A stretch of DNA of 64,000 bases, from positions 3,040,342-3,104,341 of the forward strand of contig JYIP02000007.1 in assembly GCA_001051155.2 (NCBI GenBank), written 5' to 3'. Made by a program: the position numbers and the translations under genes. The stretch's first letter is position 1. Each line of letters begins with the position of its first letter. Below are positions 44,934 to 55,819 of this stretch, in pieces. This DNA is from Chrysoporthe austroafricana (lineage: Eukaryota; Ascomycota; Sordariomycetes; Diaporthales; Cryphonectriaceae). The notes under the pieces were generated by a model, which had not been told where the DNA came from, did no database searches, and saw only the letters and a program-made list of their open reading frames with translations.

Positions 44934-45309
44934 TGTATGTGTATGCGGGTCGGCAAGAAGGGGCGAGGGGTTTATTTGGTAATGAAAGCAGCTAAGTAAG
45001 TAGTGATACGGGCTGGTAGTAGCGGTAGTAGTAGTAGTAGTAGTAGTGGAAAGGAGAGGACGGATGGGGTGAGAAGGCGAGGGCGAGTGGTAGCGTAAAG
45101 TGGTGACGCGGGTTTGAGGCATTAGCGGCTCCGTACGGGCCGGCCAGACCGGAAACGTAAACCCTACTAACCCGGGCTCGTTACGGGCCTTTCTGCATCC
45201 GTACGGGACAAAGAAATGGCCAGGGATAGCAAATATAGTCTGAACCCACGAATGGTCCAGACCACAATAACAGGCCGGACTAGTACAGCGCCGGCCCGGA
45301 TCTAACATC

Positions 45310-46134
45310 CGCGGCAGAGGAGCAGGGAGAAGGTAGGGACCGACAAGACCGCCATCAGCGCTTGAAGCGGTAAAATCCTGTAATCGTTAAAGCGTAGGAT
45401 AAGTCCTCTTGCGCTATTATCTGGGCCGGAGATGGGTATGTTGGCATCTTTATCCGAGTCCCTCCCCCTCCCTGGTTATCCCCGAGCCTCCTCCCCTCTC
45501 TGCCACCCCCCCACGCTTTTTGCCCGCAGATCCCACAGCTCGCGCTTGCCCCATAGCGCCGCGAATCCGCCAGATAGATAGCCTTTTTGCTCGCACAGCT
45601 CGCACAGCTGCTCCTGTATTGGCAGCTCATTATACTATGGCTACTATGACCTTTCAATACAGCACCGCTGCAGCGCTCCCTCATGCGAGCTATCGCTACG
45701 AACTCGAGCATGATTTGTCGAGGCTATACTACTATTCCTATAGATATACAGATAACAAACAAAATCGTACGGATCGATGTAGAACGGGGGGCCTAAGCAT
45801 ATATATGTTCCTACCCATGATGTTGTGGGATAAATTGTTAGCTGTTACGCAATAGACCATCTCACTGGCGGCTTGATATCCTTCCACTCCGGGTCTTAAA
45901 GGCATTAGATTCAGATCGCGACCGCATATCTGCGGGCAGAGTTGGTCGAAGGGGCCGAGTGGCTTCTCCTTGGCACAGGCGCTTCCTTGTCCCTTGACGC
46001 TTGGGTCTTTGTTGAGTGCAGTCCGTTTTCGAAGCTTTCAGCGTTTCGGCCCGCTGCATGTTTGAACTCTGCAGCGTGGGTTTCGACACTCTGGGCTTGA
46101 CTCGGATCGTAGAAGTGTCGAGTTGCTTTGACCG
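45310..46134. other. No supported gene
   Basis: Holds a minus-strand copy of the short GC fragment (45500-45580) and short ORFs without motifs. Confidence 0.45.
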
Positions 46135-48072
46135 GTGCTGACGGGAGGGGGCTCTTGGTATGGCTCTCAATGCGGCACTCTGATCGTCGTCGGTTTCCCT
46201 GACAACAGAGGGAAGAGGCCACGGCTCCATCCTGAGCCGTTGTTGCTCGATCCACCCCAGGAGGACCTCGTGCGATCGCAGAGTCCGCTTGGCAAACCCG
46301 AGGCGTCCCTGAATAGCTCTTTGGCTGCGTTGTGCTTACTGCACATGATCAGAAGAACAAGGCGAGCAGTGCTTTCGAGCTTGAGCACAACACGAGGTGG
46401 TTCCGCAAAGCCACTGGGGGCGTCGCTGCAGTGCCCACCATCAACAGTCGTGAGACTACGCCTGCCGAAGACTTCCAGTCGGATGATGCCAATGATTCAG
46501 AAGACTGCAGCGTCCACCGTCTGGTTGTGGCTTTCGATCAGCTGCTCTCCTTGGACAATCTCCAGAACGGACTACAGCTGGGCACAGACCCCATTGCGTC
46601 TCATATCCTTCTGGGGCACCGCGGAACGAGAGGGATTAGCAGCAAGCAGGTAGACCAACATCTATGATAAGAATATATGCTATCAATGCCTAGTCTCTGC
46701 TAACTCTACTATCAGTGCAATATTGCTGTGGATGAGACTCTTCATATCTGGCTACACGACTACGAATCGCGACACGGCACTGCAGTTGGCCAAAATGGGC
46801 AGAACCAGACCGAGGTGCGGAACAGGGAGACGTGGATCCTGGCATATGCACCCGGCACTCCCGATGAATTTAAAGAGACGACAATCCACTGCGGCAGCCT
46901 TGTCATGAAGATCCAGTTCCCCAACCATGCAGCAGCACTTCCGCACTACGTCCAAAATCTGCGAGCGTTCGTTAAGAAGTGCCAGGAGGCTGCTGAGAGA
47001 ACCAGTGTAGATCCTCCTGGCATTAAGGCGCTCGGCTTGGAGAGCGAGCCGGTAACCCAAGCCCCTAGTGAGGCTCCGACCCCACGTGAGAGGCTAATCT
47101 ACTATGAGGTTAGAAAGATGGGAGAGGAAACGTTCGGTCGAGTTTATAAGGTTGTTAGAGCGCGAGATGGGAAAGTTTTCGCCGCCAAGGTGTTTCACTC
47201 TCCACCTAATAAGAACAAGAGGCGAAGGGATGAACTCGACACCGTATGGCTCACTCATATACGGAAGGAGTTCATTCTCATGAGAGACAGTCCTCACGTA
47301 AGTTCACTATCCCACTATACGCCTTCGATAGAATACTAATTACCGCGAAGCCGAATGTGCTATAAGTATTTGAACTTCGGGAGACCCCAGAGCCTGCGAT
47401 CATTATGTCTTTGTATCCCTGTGGAAGCATGGTCGATGCCAAGATCGTCGAGGAGAGCAATATATCACTGCTTGGGGCCAGGTCCTTGACGGCCCCAGTC
47501 ATCTCCATAAGAAGATGGCCCACCGCGATCTCAAACCCGAGAACTTCTTGGTCGAGATGGACCCGCTCTTCAAAGTCGTTATTGCCGACTTCGGTATGGC
47601 CAAAGTCGCAAGTGACTCTGCTTTGCTGCAGACTTTCTGCGGCTCGCTCAAGTACGCAGCGCCCGAGGTATTTCCTGGTCGTAGTTCCGGCTACGGAACC
47701 CCTGTGGATATCTGGTCGCTAGGTGTCATTGCCTTGGAGTGGATTTACGGTATTCCGAAAACCCCTCCGGAGGACCAACATCCAAGCGATTGGGCTGACA
47801 CATGGCACAAGCTGCTCCTAGACACGTTGGAGGACCAAGAAGAAGATATGGTTACCCAGATCTTGGCTCATATGATTGAGACCAATGCTACTTCGAGATG
47901 GGCTGCGAGTCATTGCTTAGCATGTGGTCTCAAGGCTGGCGTTTTCAAAAGGAGAATGGCTGATGGCTTGGTCGCCTGCGCAAGCGACCCGGACAATCTC
48001 GACTTGACTCAGAAGGGACGGGAGGATGAGATAAGGACGCTATCTTCGGTTATCGATATCCTCAGTGGCTAA
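46135..48072 (+). pseudogene. FHA-domain Ser/Thr protein kinase, broken
   Basis: An FHA-like part (about 46560-46920: ILLGHRGTRGISSKQ, NIAVDETLHIWLHDYESRHGT) spans an intron 46650-46715 (GTAGAC, TGCTAAC, CAG). A kinase domain follows: glycine-rich loop region (MGEETFGRVYKV) and AAKV lysine; an intron 47298-47350 (GTAAGT .. AAG); then PNVL*VFEL with TAA at 47363-47365 where Gln is expected; a one-base loss near 47460; then HRDLKPEN, DFGMAK and APE with a full C-lobe to TAA 48070-48072. The layout resembles the Rad53-like FHA-kinase group, several of which are expanded in fungal accessory regions. The exact 5' end is unclear because a frame change lies near 46330. With a stop and a frameshift before the catalytic loop, it is inactive unless recoded. 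Confidence 0.8.
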
Positions 48073-48530
48073 CTGCCCTTGCTACTGCAGCACTATAATA
48101 GATAGCAAGGCGACTTTCTAGCTAGAGTTCACTTGGTATGCCTGTGAGAATCACAGTCGCGAAGAATATACTTCTCGACCCCTACGACCTAAGTCACTAG
48201 TCAACAAGCGTTCTTCCGCAAAGCGAGGCGTACCGACGAAAGCCGCCTTCACGCCGGCAGAAGACAGCCTTCTCATCAAGCTGAAGCATCAAGCACTGTC
48301 ATAGAAGCAGATCTACATAAAATTTGTAAAAGGCCTTTCCTTAGCATGAGTGGAGCGTAGGAGGTCTATAGGTGCGATATACCACTATACACTCTACTAC
48401 CACTACTAGCAGTCCGGCGCATCTCTCTCTGGCAGATAGACACACACCATACGGGTCAACGGGCACGCAGTCCATATCATCCCAACAAAAGCTCAATTCT
48501 CGAACTGACTTCTATGCCATACTATTATTC
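48073..48530. other. No supported gene
   Basis: 3' flank of the kinase pseudogene; no ORF or repeat supported. Confidence 0.5.
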
Positions 48531-48539
48531 CTGTTTACA

Positions 48540-48800
48540 GCATACCCAGCTCGCGGCGCACCTGGCTGTGCAGCCCTGCCAGCTTGCCGCGCAGCCTTTA
48601 CAGCTCCTCGCGCAGCTTTCCTAGCGCCAGCTTACGCTATAGCGCCATATCGATCCGGCGCTGCGCGCAGTCGTAATCGGCGCGCGTTAGAGGGGGGGGG
48701 GTAGCAGCGTTATTATTCTTTCGCTGCTGCTGCTGCTGCTATTGCTGCTTCTTGGCGGCGGGGTGGGCAGGGCGGCCGAAGGTATCGTTGTATGTGCGGG
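48540..48800 (-). pseudogene. MPSAA-family gene, copy E, start codon lost
   Basis: The start region reads ATACCTTCGGCCGCC where other copies have ATGCCGTCAGCCGCC, so ATG became ATA. Downstream a coiled-coil frame RADYDCAQRRIDMAL*RKLAL is followed by further stops where Gln is expected. The upstream motif (49049-49066) and a related CT-rich microsatellite are present, as is the short CCAGA run at 49262-49340. Confidence 0.65.
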
Positions 48801-49465
48801 TCGGCAACAAAGGGCGGAAGGTTTAGTAATGAAAGCAAGCAATGGGTATACAGATTGGATCTGGGCGGGTGCTTAGCGTACTCCCTTAACGTACAGCCTG
48901 AATTTAGAGTTGCAGTTAAGTAATACGGGCTGGTAGTAATAGTGGTAGTAGTAATAGTAGTGGTAGTAGAAAGGAAAGGACGGATTGGGGGGTGAAAAGG
49001 CGAGGACGGATGGGAAGTGAAAAGGAGGGGTGGTGGCGGCGGGTAGTAGCGTAAAGTGGTGACGCGGGTTTGAAGCACTAGCGGGCCGGGCAGACCGGAA
49101 ACGTAAACCCTACTAACCCAAGCTCGTTACTATGCCCTTCCGCATCCGTACGGGACAAAGAAATGGCCAGGGCGGGCGCGCTGCCCATAGCAGTCCGGCG
49201 CGCCCTGCAGCGCTATACCGGATCGCATATGACAGGCGGCGCGGTGCATCTCGCAGTGCGTCTGTGCAGTTCCGGGCAGGGAAGGTGGTCTGTCGGTCTG
49301 TCTGGTCTATTCTGGTCTGTTCTGGTCTGGTCTCTGTCTGGTGAAAACAAGAGGGCTGTCTGGCAAATTCGCGGTGCTGGGGGCAGGCGCGAGCCGTGGG
49401 TTCTGCGGGCGAAACGCGTGGGGGGACGGCAGAGAGGGCAGCCGTGTGTGCACGAGCCTAGCTAG

Positions 49466-50010
49466 GCCTTGTATGCTAGCAGCCTTGTCCCCGCCCGTTA
49501 GCCTTGTCCCGCTCGTAGCTTTGTAGCTTTGTCCCCGCTCGCAGCCTAGCCTCCTTCCCTTTCGACCCGCGGCCAAGACCCTTCTTGATACTCTCTTCCC
49601 ACAGCTCCTCCCAGACCTCCTCTTCACATAGCTCGCATAGCTTGTATAGCTTGCTTGTACAGCTCTAGACCTCCTTTTCCCACACTCGCAGCTCGTGCAG
49701 CTTGTACAGCTCCAAAAGCTTGCATAGAGCTCTTAGAGCTTGCACAGTTCGCACAGTTCGCACAGCTCGCACAGCTCGTATAGCTTATCAGCTTGTCAGC
49801 TTATAGACCTCGTACAGCTTATCTTCGTACAGCTCCCAGAGCTCTTAGCGCCTCTTTTCTGCTCGCGCGCCCTCTTCTTTCTGGCAGACATACGGATGAC
49901 GAACAGCTCCAAAAGCTTGTACGGCTCGTACAGCTGCCAGGGCTGCTCCCACAGCCCGCATTCCACAGCTCCGAAAGCTCGTACAGGTACTACAGCTTGC
50001 ACAGCTTGCA
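49466..50010 (+). repeat. Second copy of 210-bp repeat and AGCT array 5
   Basis: 49466-49680 repeats 37796-38010 with small indels, and continues into about 330 bases of 9-bp AGCT units (GCTCGCACA GCTCGTATA GCTTATCAG). ORFs of His/Ser or Leu/Tyr type across it follow the repeat period. Confidence 0.85.
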
Positions 50011-50224
50011 TAGCGGAAGTTGGTTGGCGGAAGAGGAGAGACATATATTTCGAGCACGCACTACGCCTCGTTTCTCTTGCACTGTCCTCTTCGTCGTTAT
50101 CGTCTTGGTTGTCGTCGTCCAACTCCCCGGCGCTCTCTTGAAAGGGCTCGTCTGAGCACCCGACTTGCTATCGCTAGAGGCGGCTTTATAATAGCAATAG
50201 GAGTTATCGTTATCGTACTCGTCC

Positions 50225-51000
50225 TTAATAGGGCCCTAGAGGTCTTGGTGCTCCTGCGCCGCGGGTCGAAAGGGAAGGAGACCAGGCTGCGAGCGGGGAC
50301 AAGGCTGCCAGCATACAGGGCCCAGCCCAGGCCCGCGCACATACAGCTGTTTGTCATACAGCTGTTTGTCATACAGTTTGCTTCCCGCGACATGCAGCTG
50401 GCCCGCGCGCGACATGCAGCTGGCCCGCGCGCGATACGCTATAGCCCGACTATGGCCTTATGTCCGGCTATGGCCGAATTACGTAATCACGCGCACTGGT
50501 GCTGACACATGCGCACTGGTGCTGGCTGGCTTCCTGTCTGCCGGCCGGCAAGGCAGAGCAAGCATGATCACCTTATGCCCAGCATGCTTCCCTGTCGGAG
50601 CCAGCTCGCTCCCGGCTCGCTACCGACTCGCTGCCTGGACGCCATCGCCGTCGCACCTCTTCCCTTGTGGCCGAACCACGTGATCATGCGCACTGGTGCT
50701 GACACATGCGCACTGGTCGCTGGCTGGCTTCCTGTCTGCCGGCCGGCAAGGCCATACGCGCTCCTCCTTTGTGCAGACCAGCCAGCCCGTGCTTGCGATA
50801 GCATTACCCTCTCTTCCTTTCTTTGTCACAGCCAGCTGCCCGCATGGCATGCTCCTCCTCCTCCTCGTGGCCAGCTGCGTGCAGAGCATCACATACCCCG
50901 CGGGCGCTCCCTCTTGCCTGGCTGACTGGCTGCCTGACTGTCTGGCTGTCTGGCTGTCTGGCAGCTAGCAAAGCCAGAGCAGGCATGATTACTTTATATC
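50225..51000. repeat. Mosaic of short direct and inverted repeats
   Basis: Includes the inverted half of the 210-bp repeat (50235-50325); tandem TTTGTCATACAGCTG and GACATGCAGCTGGCCCGCG duplications (50349-50430); two copies of TGACACATGCGCACTGGT .. CTGCCGGCCGGCAAGGC (50503-50554, 50700-50750); and an inverted GCCAGCTGCGTGCAGAGCAT. No gene is supported. Confidence 0.7.
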
Positions 51001-51044
51001 CTTTCGCGGTCCTGCTGCTACAGCTCCTCTTCTCTCTCCTACTA

Positions 51045-51840
51045 CTCCTCTTCCGACAGCTCATACAGCTCCCAAGCTCACGGAGCTCTTCCCACAGCAC
51101 CTCTTGTATAGATGCCTCCCAGCTCCTCTCGACCTGGCCATTCTTATAGCGAGCACTTCTCACAAGTCCCGGAGCTCCTCGCGCAGCTCGCATAGCTGCC
51201 AGAGCTCCTTGCACAGCTTGCACAGCTTGCACATCTTGCAAAGCTGCCAGAGCTGCTAGGGCTGCTCTCACTTTTCCCACAGTACAGCTCTTACAACTTA
51301 TATAGCTCGTACAGCTTATCAGCTTGCACAATTCCTATAGCTGCCAGAGCTGCCAGAGCTGCTCCCACGCATCTTATAGCTCGCATTCTACAGCCCCGAA
51401 AGCTCGCATAGCCCCGAGAGCTTGCACGGTACAGCTCCCGCGAGACCTCCTTTTCGTACAGCTTGCACAGCTTATACAGCTCGTACAGCCCATATAGCTT
51501 ACATAGCTACCAGAGCTGCTCCCACTCTTCCCATAGCACAGCTCGTACAGCTCGCATAGCTTGTACAGAGCTCTCAGAAGTTGCACAGCTCCTACAGCTC
51601 CCACAGCCCCTACAGCTGCTATAGCTGCTACGGCTCTCAGATCTCTATAACCTCCTCTTCGTACAGCTCCCACAGCTTCGAGAGCTCGTACGGCTCGCAT
51701 AGCTCCTCTTATGTATTGGCAGCTCTTGTCTTGACAGCTCCCAGCTCTTCCGCCTGCCAGCTCGACCTGCCAGCTTCTCTTGTATTGGTTTCTCCCGGCT
51801 TCTCTTGTGTTGGCGTTTTCCGGTAAGCTCCTCTCGTCCT
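51045..51840. repeat. 9-bp AGCT array, copy 6 (longest)
   Basis: Almost 800 bases dominated by AGCT cores at 9-base or multiple-of-9 spacing. It ends in CAGCTCTTGTCTTGACAGC near 51720, also found at 37383-37402. Apparent proteins across it are frame translations of the repeat. Confidence 0.85.
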
Positions 51841-51963
51841 GGTTCTTCCCGGCTTCTCTAATGAAATGAAATTTGTCATATTCCGCAAAGGCATCTTATG
51901 TGTCGACTATGAATATAACTGAGGCATATAGCTCATCCCCCGGCTGTCGCCTCTACTAGAGCT

Positions 51964-53230
51964 GTGGGACGCCTCTAAAAATAATGGTATTGGCGCTTAT
52001 TAGTTCGCTAAGTTTATCTGTATAGCAGGTTAAGAGAGTAATATATGCGCCTGAAATGCTAAAGCTTGCTAAGAGATTGCTGCTTGTTCACGCAAGATTG
52101 TATATTCGAAAGGACGAGCAGGTAAGAGAACGGGATACTTTTCAGCAAGCGGAAAGGTTCGGATTTCGCCCGTTTTTTGCCATTTCTTTAACTTTGCTTT
52201 ATAATATTTCAGCTAACGAAAATTAAATAAAAAGTTTGGCTAATTATTTTATAAGAAAACGGATATATTTTTAAATAGAATAATTAAAAAATTAGTTAAT
52301 TATTATAATAATTTATATTAAAATATAATTAAAGTTATAAAATATTAATATAAAAATATTATAAATATTTTAATAAAATATATTTAATATATTATTTTAT
52401 TTTTTATTTTATTAAAATTTAATTCCGATTTCGATAAAACTAAATTTAATTATATTTTATAATAATTGAATTTTATAAAATAATTAAATTATTCTTTTTT
52501 CTTTCGAAATATCTTAAAAAGTACGGATATAAAAAAAAAGATATATACTATTTTCTGCTAATGCCTTTTTGGAAAGAGCTAATAGCTTTCTTAAGGAACT
52601 CTTAACGAACTGCTCGAATAAAAATTCTAACTTAAAGCAAAATATATAATCGAAAAGCTCTTTATTCCCGAATCGGTATTAAATAATAGAAATAATCTAT
52701 AATTTTCTAACAAAAAAGAATTAATATTCTAAAATAACTAATACGATCTCGGTAATATTATCGCAAATCTTATCAAGTCTATTCAATAATCAAAGGCGGG
52801 AATAAGCTTTCTTTTATAACTTTCCGGGTAAATAACTGCTATTCGCTATCGGTCTGTCCGGTAATTGCGGTAAGCGAAAGCGGTTTCTTAAGTATTTTCG
52901 CGAGCACTATATAATATTCGGAAAATAAATCTATTATCCAGAGAGTTCCAGAGCCGACAAAAGATCTCTTTCTTGATTACTCGCAAGTAACAGATACTCT
53001 TAAGCAGATACAAGTATCCCAGGATTATAGCCGGGCAAATGTAAAGCTTGAATGGTAGGCTGTAAACGAGCATGACATATCTGAATGCTGCGAGTATTAG
53101 AAAGTTATAGTCCTGGCAGCGAGACTTATCGTACCATTTAAGCCTTTCGTCCGCATGGCGACTTTACAGGAGCAGTTTATATTCTATCAGTCCCTTACCG
53201 TGCCGGGCATAGATTTTTTGGATAATGTAT
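51964..53230 (+). pseudogene. RIP-mutated copy of the 62.7 kb coding repeat
   Basis: 51964-52966 aligns end to end with 62727-63713, but with a large excess of C-to-T and G-to-A changes and extreme AT content at 52200-52760. Beyond the end of the other copy it keeps more of the original gene: a frame from about 52945 to 53230 reads QRVPEPTKDLFLDYSQVTDT, then an AVNEHD block and FVRMATLQEQFIFYQSLTVPG, with internal TAG at the two places where Trp or Glu is expected. The gene is the same uncharacterised family as 5880-6309. Confidence 0.85.
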
Positions 53231-55819
53231 CGTGTTTGCCAAGAGGTGGTTCTTAGCTGGCAGGCCAGGGTTCAGTCCTTTTGGTTGTGGAGTACATAAT
53301 AGAAGGCATTCCTGGCGAGAAGGGAGGGAGTCGAGTGGTTTATGTTTTGCGATTGACCAGATTGTATGGATCATATGATGCTAATGGCGTATCGGAAGGC
53401 TTTGCTTGACTGACACTTCGTTTGCCAGGCAGCGCGATAATCTGTAGAGTATACAGCTGCCGGCCCTGCTAAGCTGCGGCTGGTCATGCAGCTGCATTTC
53501 CAACCTTCCCGAGGTCTCATGCTGGCAATCAATTCACTGCCTACAATATGGTAAGCTCCATCTGATGCGCTGTGGCATTTGCGGGCGGAACCTCTCCCTA
53601 TGATCCATGCACATCCGTCGCGAAAGCGCATTCTAGTACATAACGGTAAAGAATCAGGTGCGTGCACAACTACAACCTCAAGTTATCTCGTGAAGCAGCC
53701 ACGGCGGTCGACACGGTTGGTATGGATCTTCTAGTCGACTAGAAGACCAAACCGGGCAGCGTGTGACCGTGACTTCTGAGACTTCAGGATCGGCCCTATC
53801 GACTTAGCAGCCGTGCGAGAGACGCACTTCGTTGGAGCTGAAGCACTTGTAGTATTCTACGGCGTCTGCATCTCCGACAGTATGCAGATTTCGACGAGCA
53901 GACAGTGAGCTGAGCCCTCTACGTGGAAGAACTGACACGAGGAGCTCTGCTGATTGGCCCTAGTCGGTCGGTTAGTCCTGTGGTCGAAGGCAGTTCCAGC
54001 GGCGGGGGCAGAGATCAGTACCCTGTCAGTAATCTCTCCTTCCCACGAACAAACTCTGCCACCTCCTACTGACGCGCAAACCAACAACGACTCCAGGTAT
54101 GCTCTCCATATCTAAACATTTAAGCAACCCGAGCCTCGGCAACATAGGGCTGAGTGGAAAAGGGCGCGGTCTTCAAGCATAAGCAGCGAATCTCAGTCCA
54201 TCGCCTCGCCCTCGAGGTAAGCCGCTCAGGACAACTCTGCGTGCTATTTTCTGCCCACTGGTGTCGGTTGGCTAGGAAACTCTCAGCGTGAGACCTGCTG
54301 CATGCCTATCAGTCTTTCCCTACGTCTCGAGACAAATGCGCGTCTCGACCTCTCTGTCACTGTACTTCGTTCCATTTGTCTACTTGTCTACTGCAGTCAC
54401 GAAGATGCACCTTGACCCGGAGCGATGCGCCTTTGCGTCTCGTCGACTCCTCGAACTACCTGCCCTGCTCGATACTTAATATGGCCTGCTCGTCCCAAGC
54501 ATAGACCTGTCTTTGATATGTAGTAGTTGCTAGCATATCAATCATTTCGATCCGTCTTGTTGATTGCTGATATGTTCAGACGCCTTGGCTACTTGCTCCC
54601 ACGAAGGGAAGGCTCCTGCTTCTCTACGCCGACATTCCAGGGTAGCCCTCATCGCACGACATCGCCTCTACCTCTAATAGGCGCCCGAACCTCGCCTACC
54701 TGTCCAATGTCTTCGTCGGCCGTCTTGTCGAGCCATCAGCCCAGGGTCAGAACTCTCAAGGCCATCTGGAAAGGTATACCTCGTCGCTTCCTCCACACGG
54801 TACGAGATCATGTTCATCATCATCCGCTGTTGAAAAGAGCCATAGCGGTAGAGTTCATATACATTCTTGATCGCCTCTCGATCGCCTCTCGACCACTCCT
54901 CGCTTACCCGACATAGTAACATGGTATACCGAAGTCCTGGCAATGCCCGAGACCGGATGTTAGCGAGATTCTACGACGGCAAGAAGCGTCTAACGTCTGC
55001 CCACGTGTATGAGAATAGAGAATTGATATACTCCAAGCAAAAATACAACCGGGGGCAGAACGGACCCTCGTCTCGCCTGGGAAGCGGCTCAGAGACGAAC
55101 AAACGCGCGACCAAACGAGACGAATAGTGCGCGACGTGTTTCTCGGGTCGATAAATCTGTTAGTGCCTTGGTCGATAAGCCGTGGAGCTACCCTGCTCGA
55201 TGCTCGTGTTAGCGCCGGACGGCTGCGTTCGAGGGTCTTGGGTTCCGGGGGTCTTGATATTCCGCTTCTCTCGACCTGTTCTAGAGGCTGTGGTGGCTGG
55301 CCCGCCATTGCCTGGAGTCTATAATTCCTGTGACCATGTTGTACATGTCGAAGGCTCAAGTCAATTCTTTAGCAGTCGATAAAATTGAGAGCTGCCTCAC
55401 AGCTAGACAACTCTGTCTAAACTCACTCATGCTGGTGACTAGGTGTGGCGACCCGGTGTTCAACTTCCGGAGCACTGTTCGGTCGAGCGGTGGTTTACAG
55501 TGAAAATGTGACACGGATTTACCGCAATGATAATCCAGTATAAGTGCTAGTACGGTATTCCTTGATCACACTGTTTGATCTTCTTCAATTTGGAAAAGAA
55601 GCTTTCAAACATTGATGTCTAACTCCCCAAGTCCATCTTGGCACCATAACCTACTACGATTGCACCTCTTCCCATGTGCGACGGGCATCTTACTGCGGTT
55701 TTCCTCTCTGAATTGTGGTTCGCTAATACATCGTTCGTAAAGCCCGTCGGCTGAGGTATAGGAACACATCTCACCTTGATGAACGCGCAGACTTGTTTAG
55801 AAATGAGTTATCAGAGTGC
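53231..55819. other. No supported gene
   Basis: About 2.6 kb with short overlapping ORFs on both strands and no recognisable motifs, introns or repeats. Composition is normal, so RIP has not reached it. Confidence 0.45.

Noticed and set aside
49600..51840. Long ORFs rich in Ser/His, Leu/Tyr/Glu or Ala/Arg on both strands
   Set aside because: They follow the 9-bp AGCT period, which is a multiple of three and avoids stops in several frames at once. No independent coding signal.
53260..53290. GGGTTCAGTCC as a tRNA T-arm
   Set aside because: The surrounding 80 bases do not fold into a cloverleaf by eye.
53371..55359. Several 60-150 codon ORFs
   Set aside because: They overlap on both strands, lack motifs and have no consistent intron pattern.
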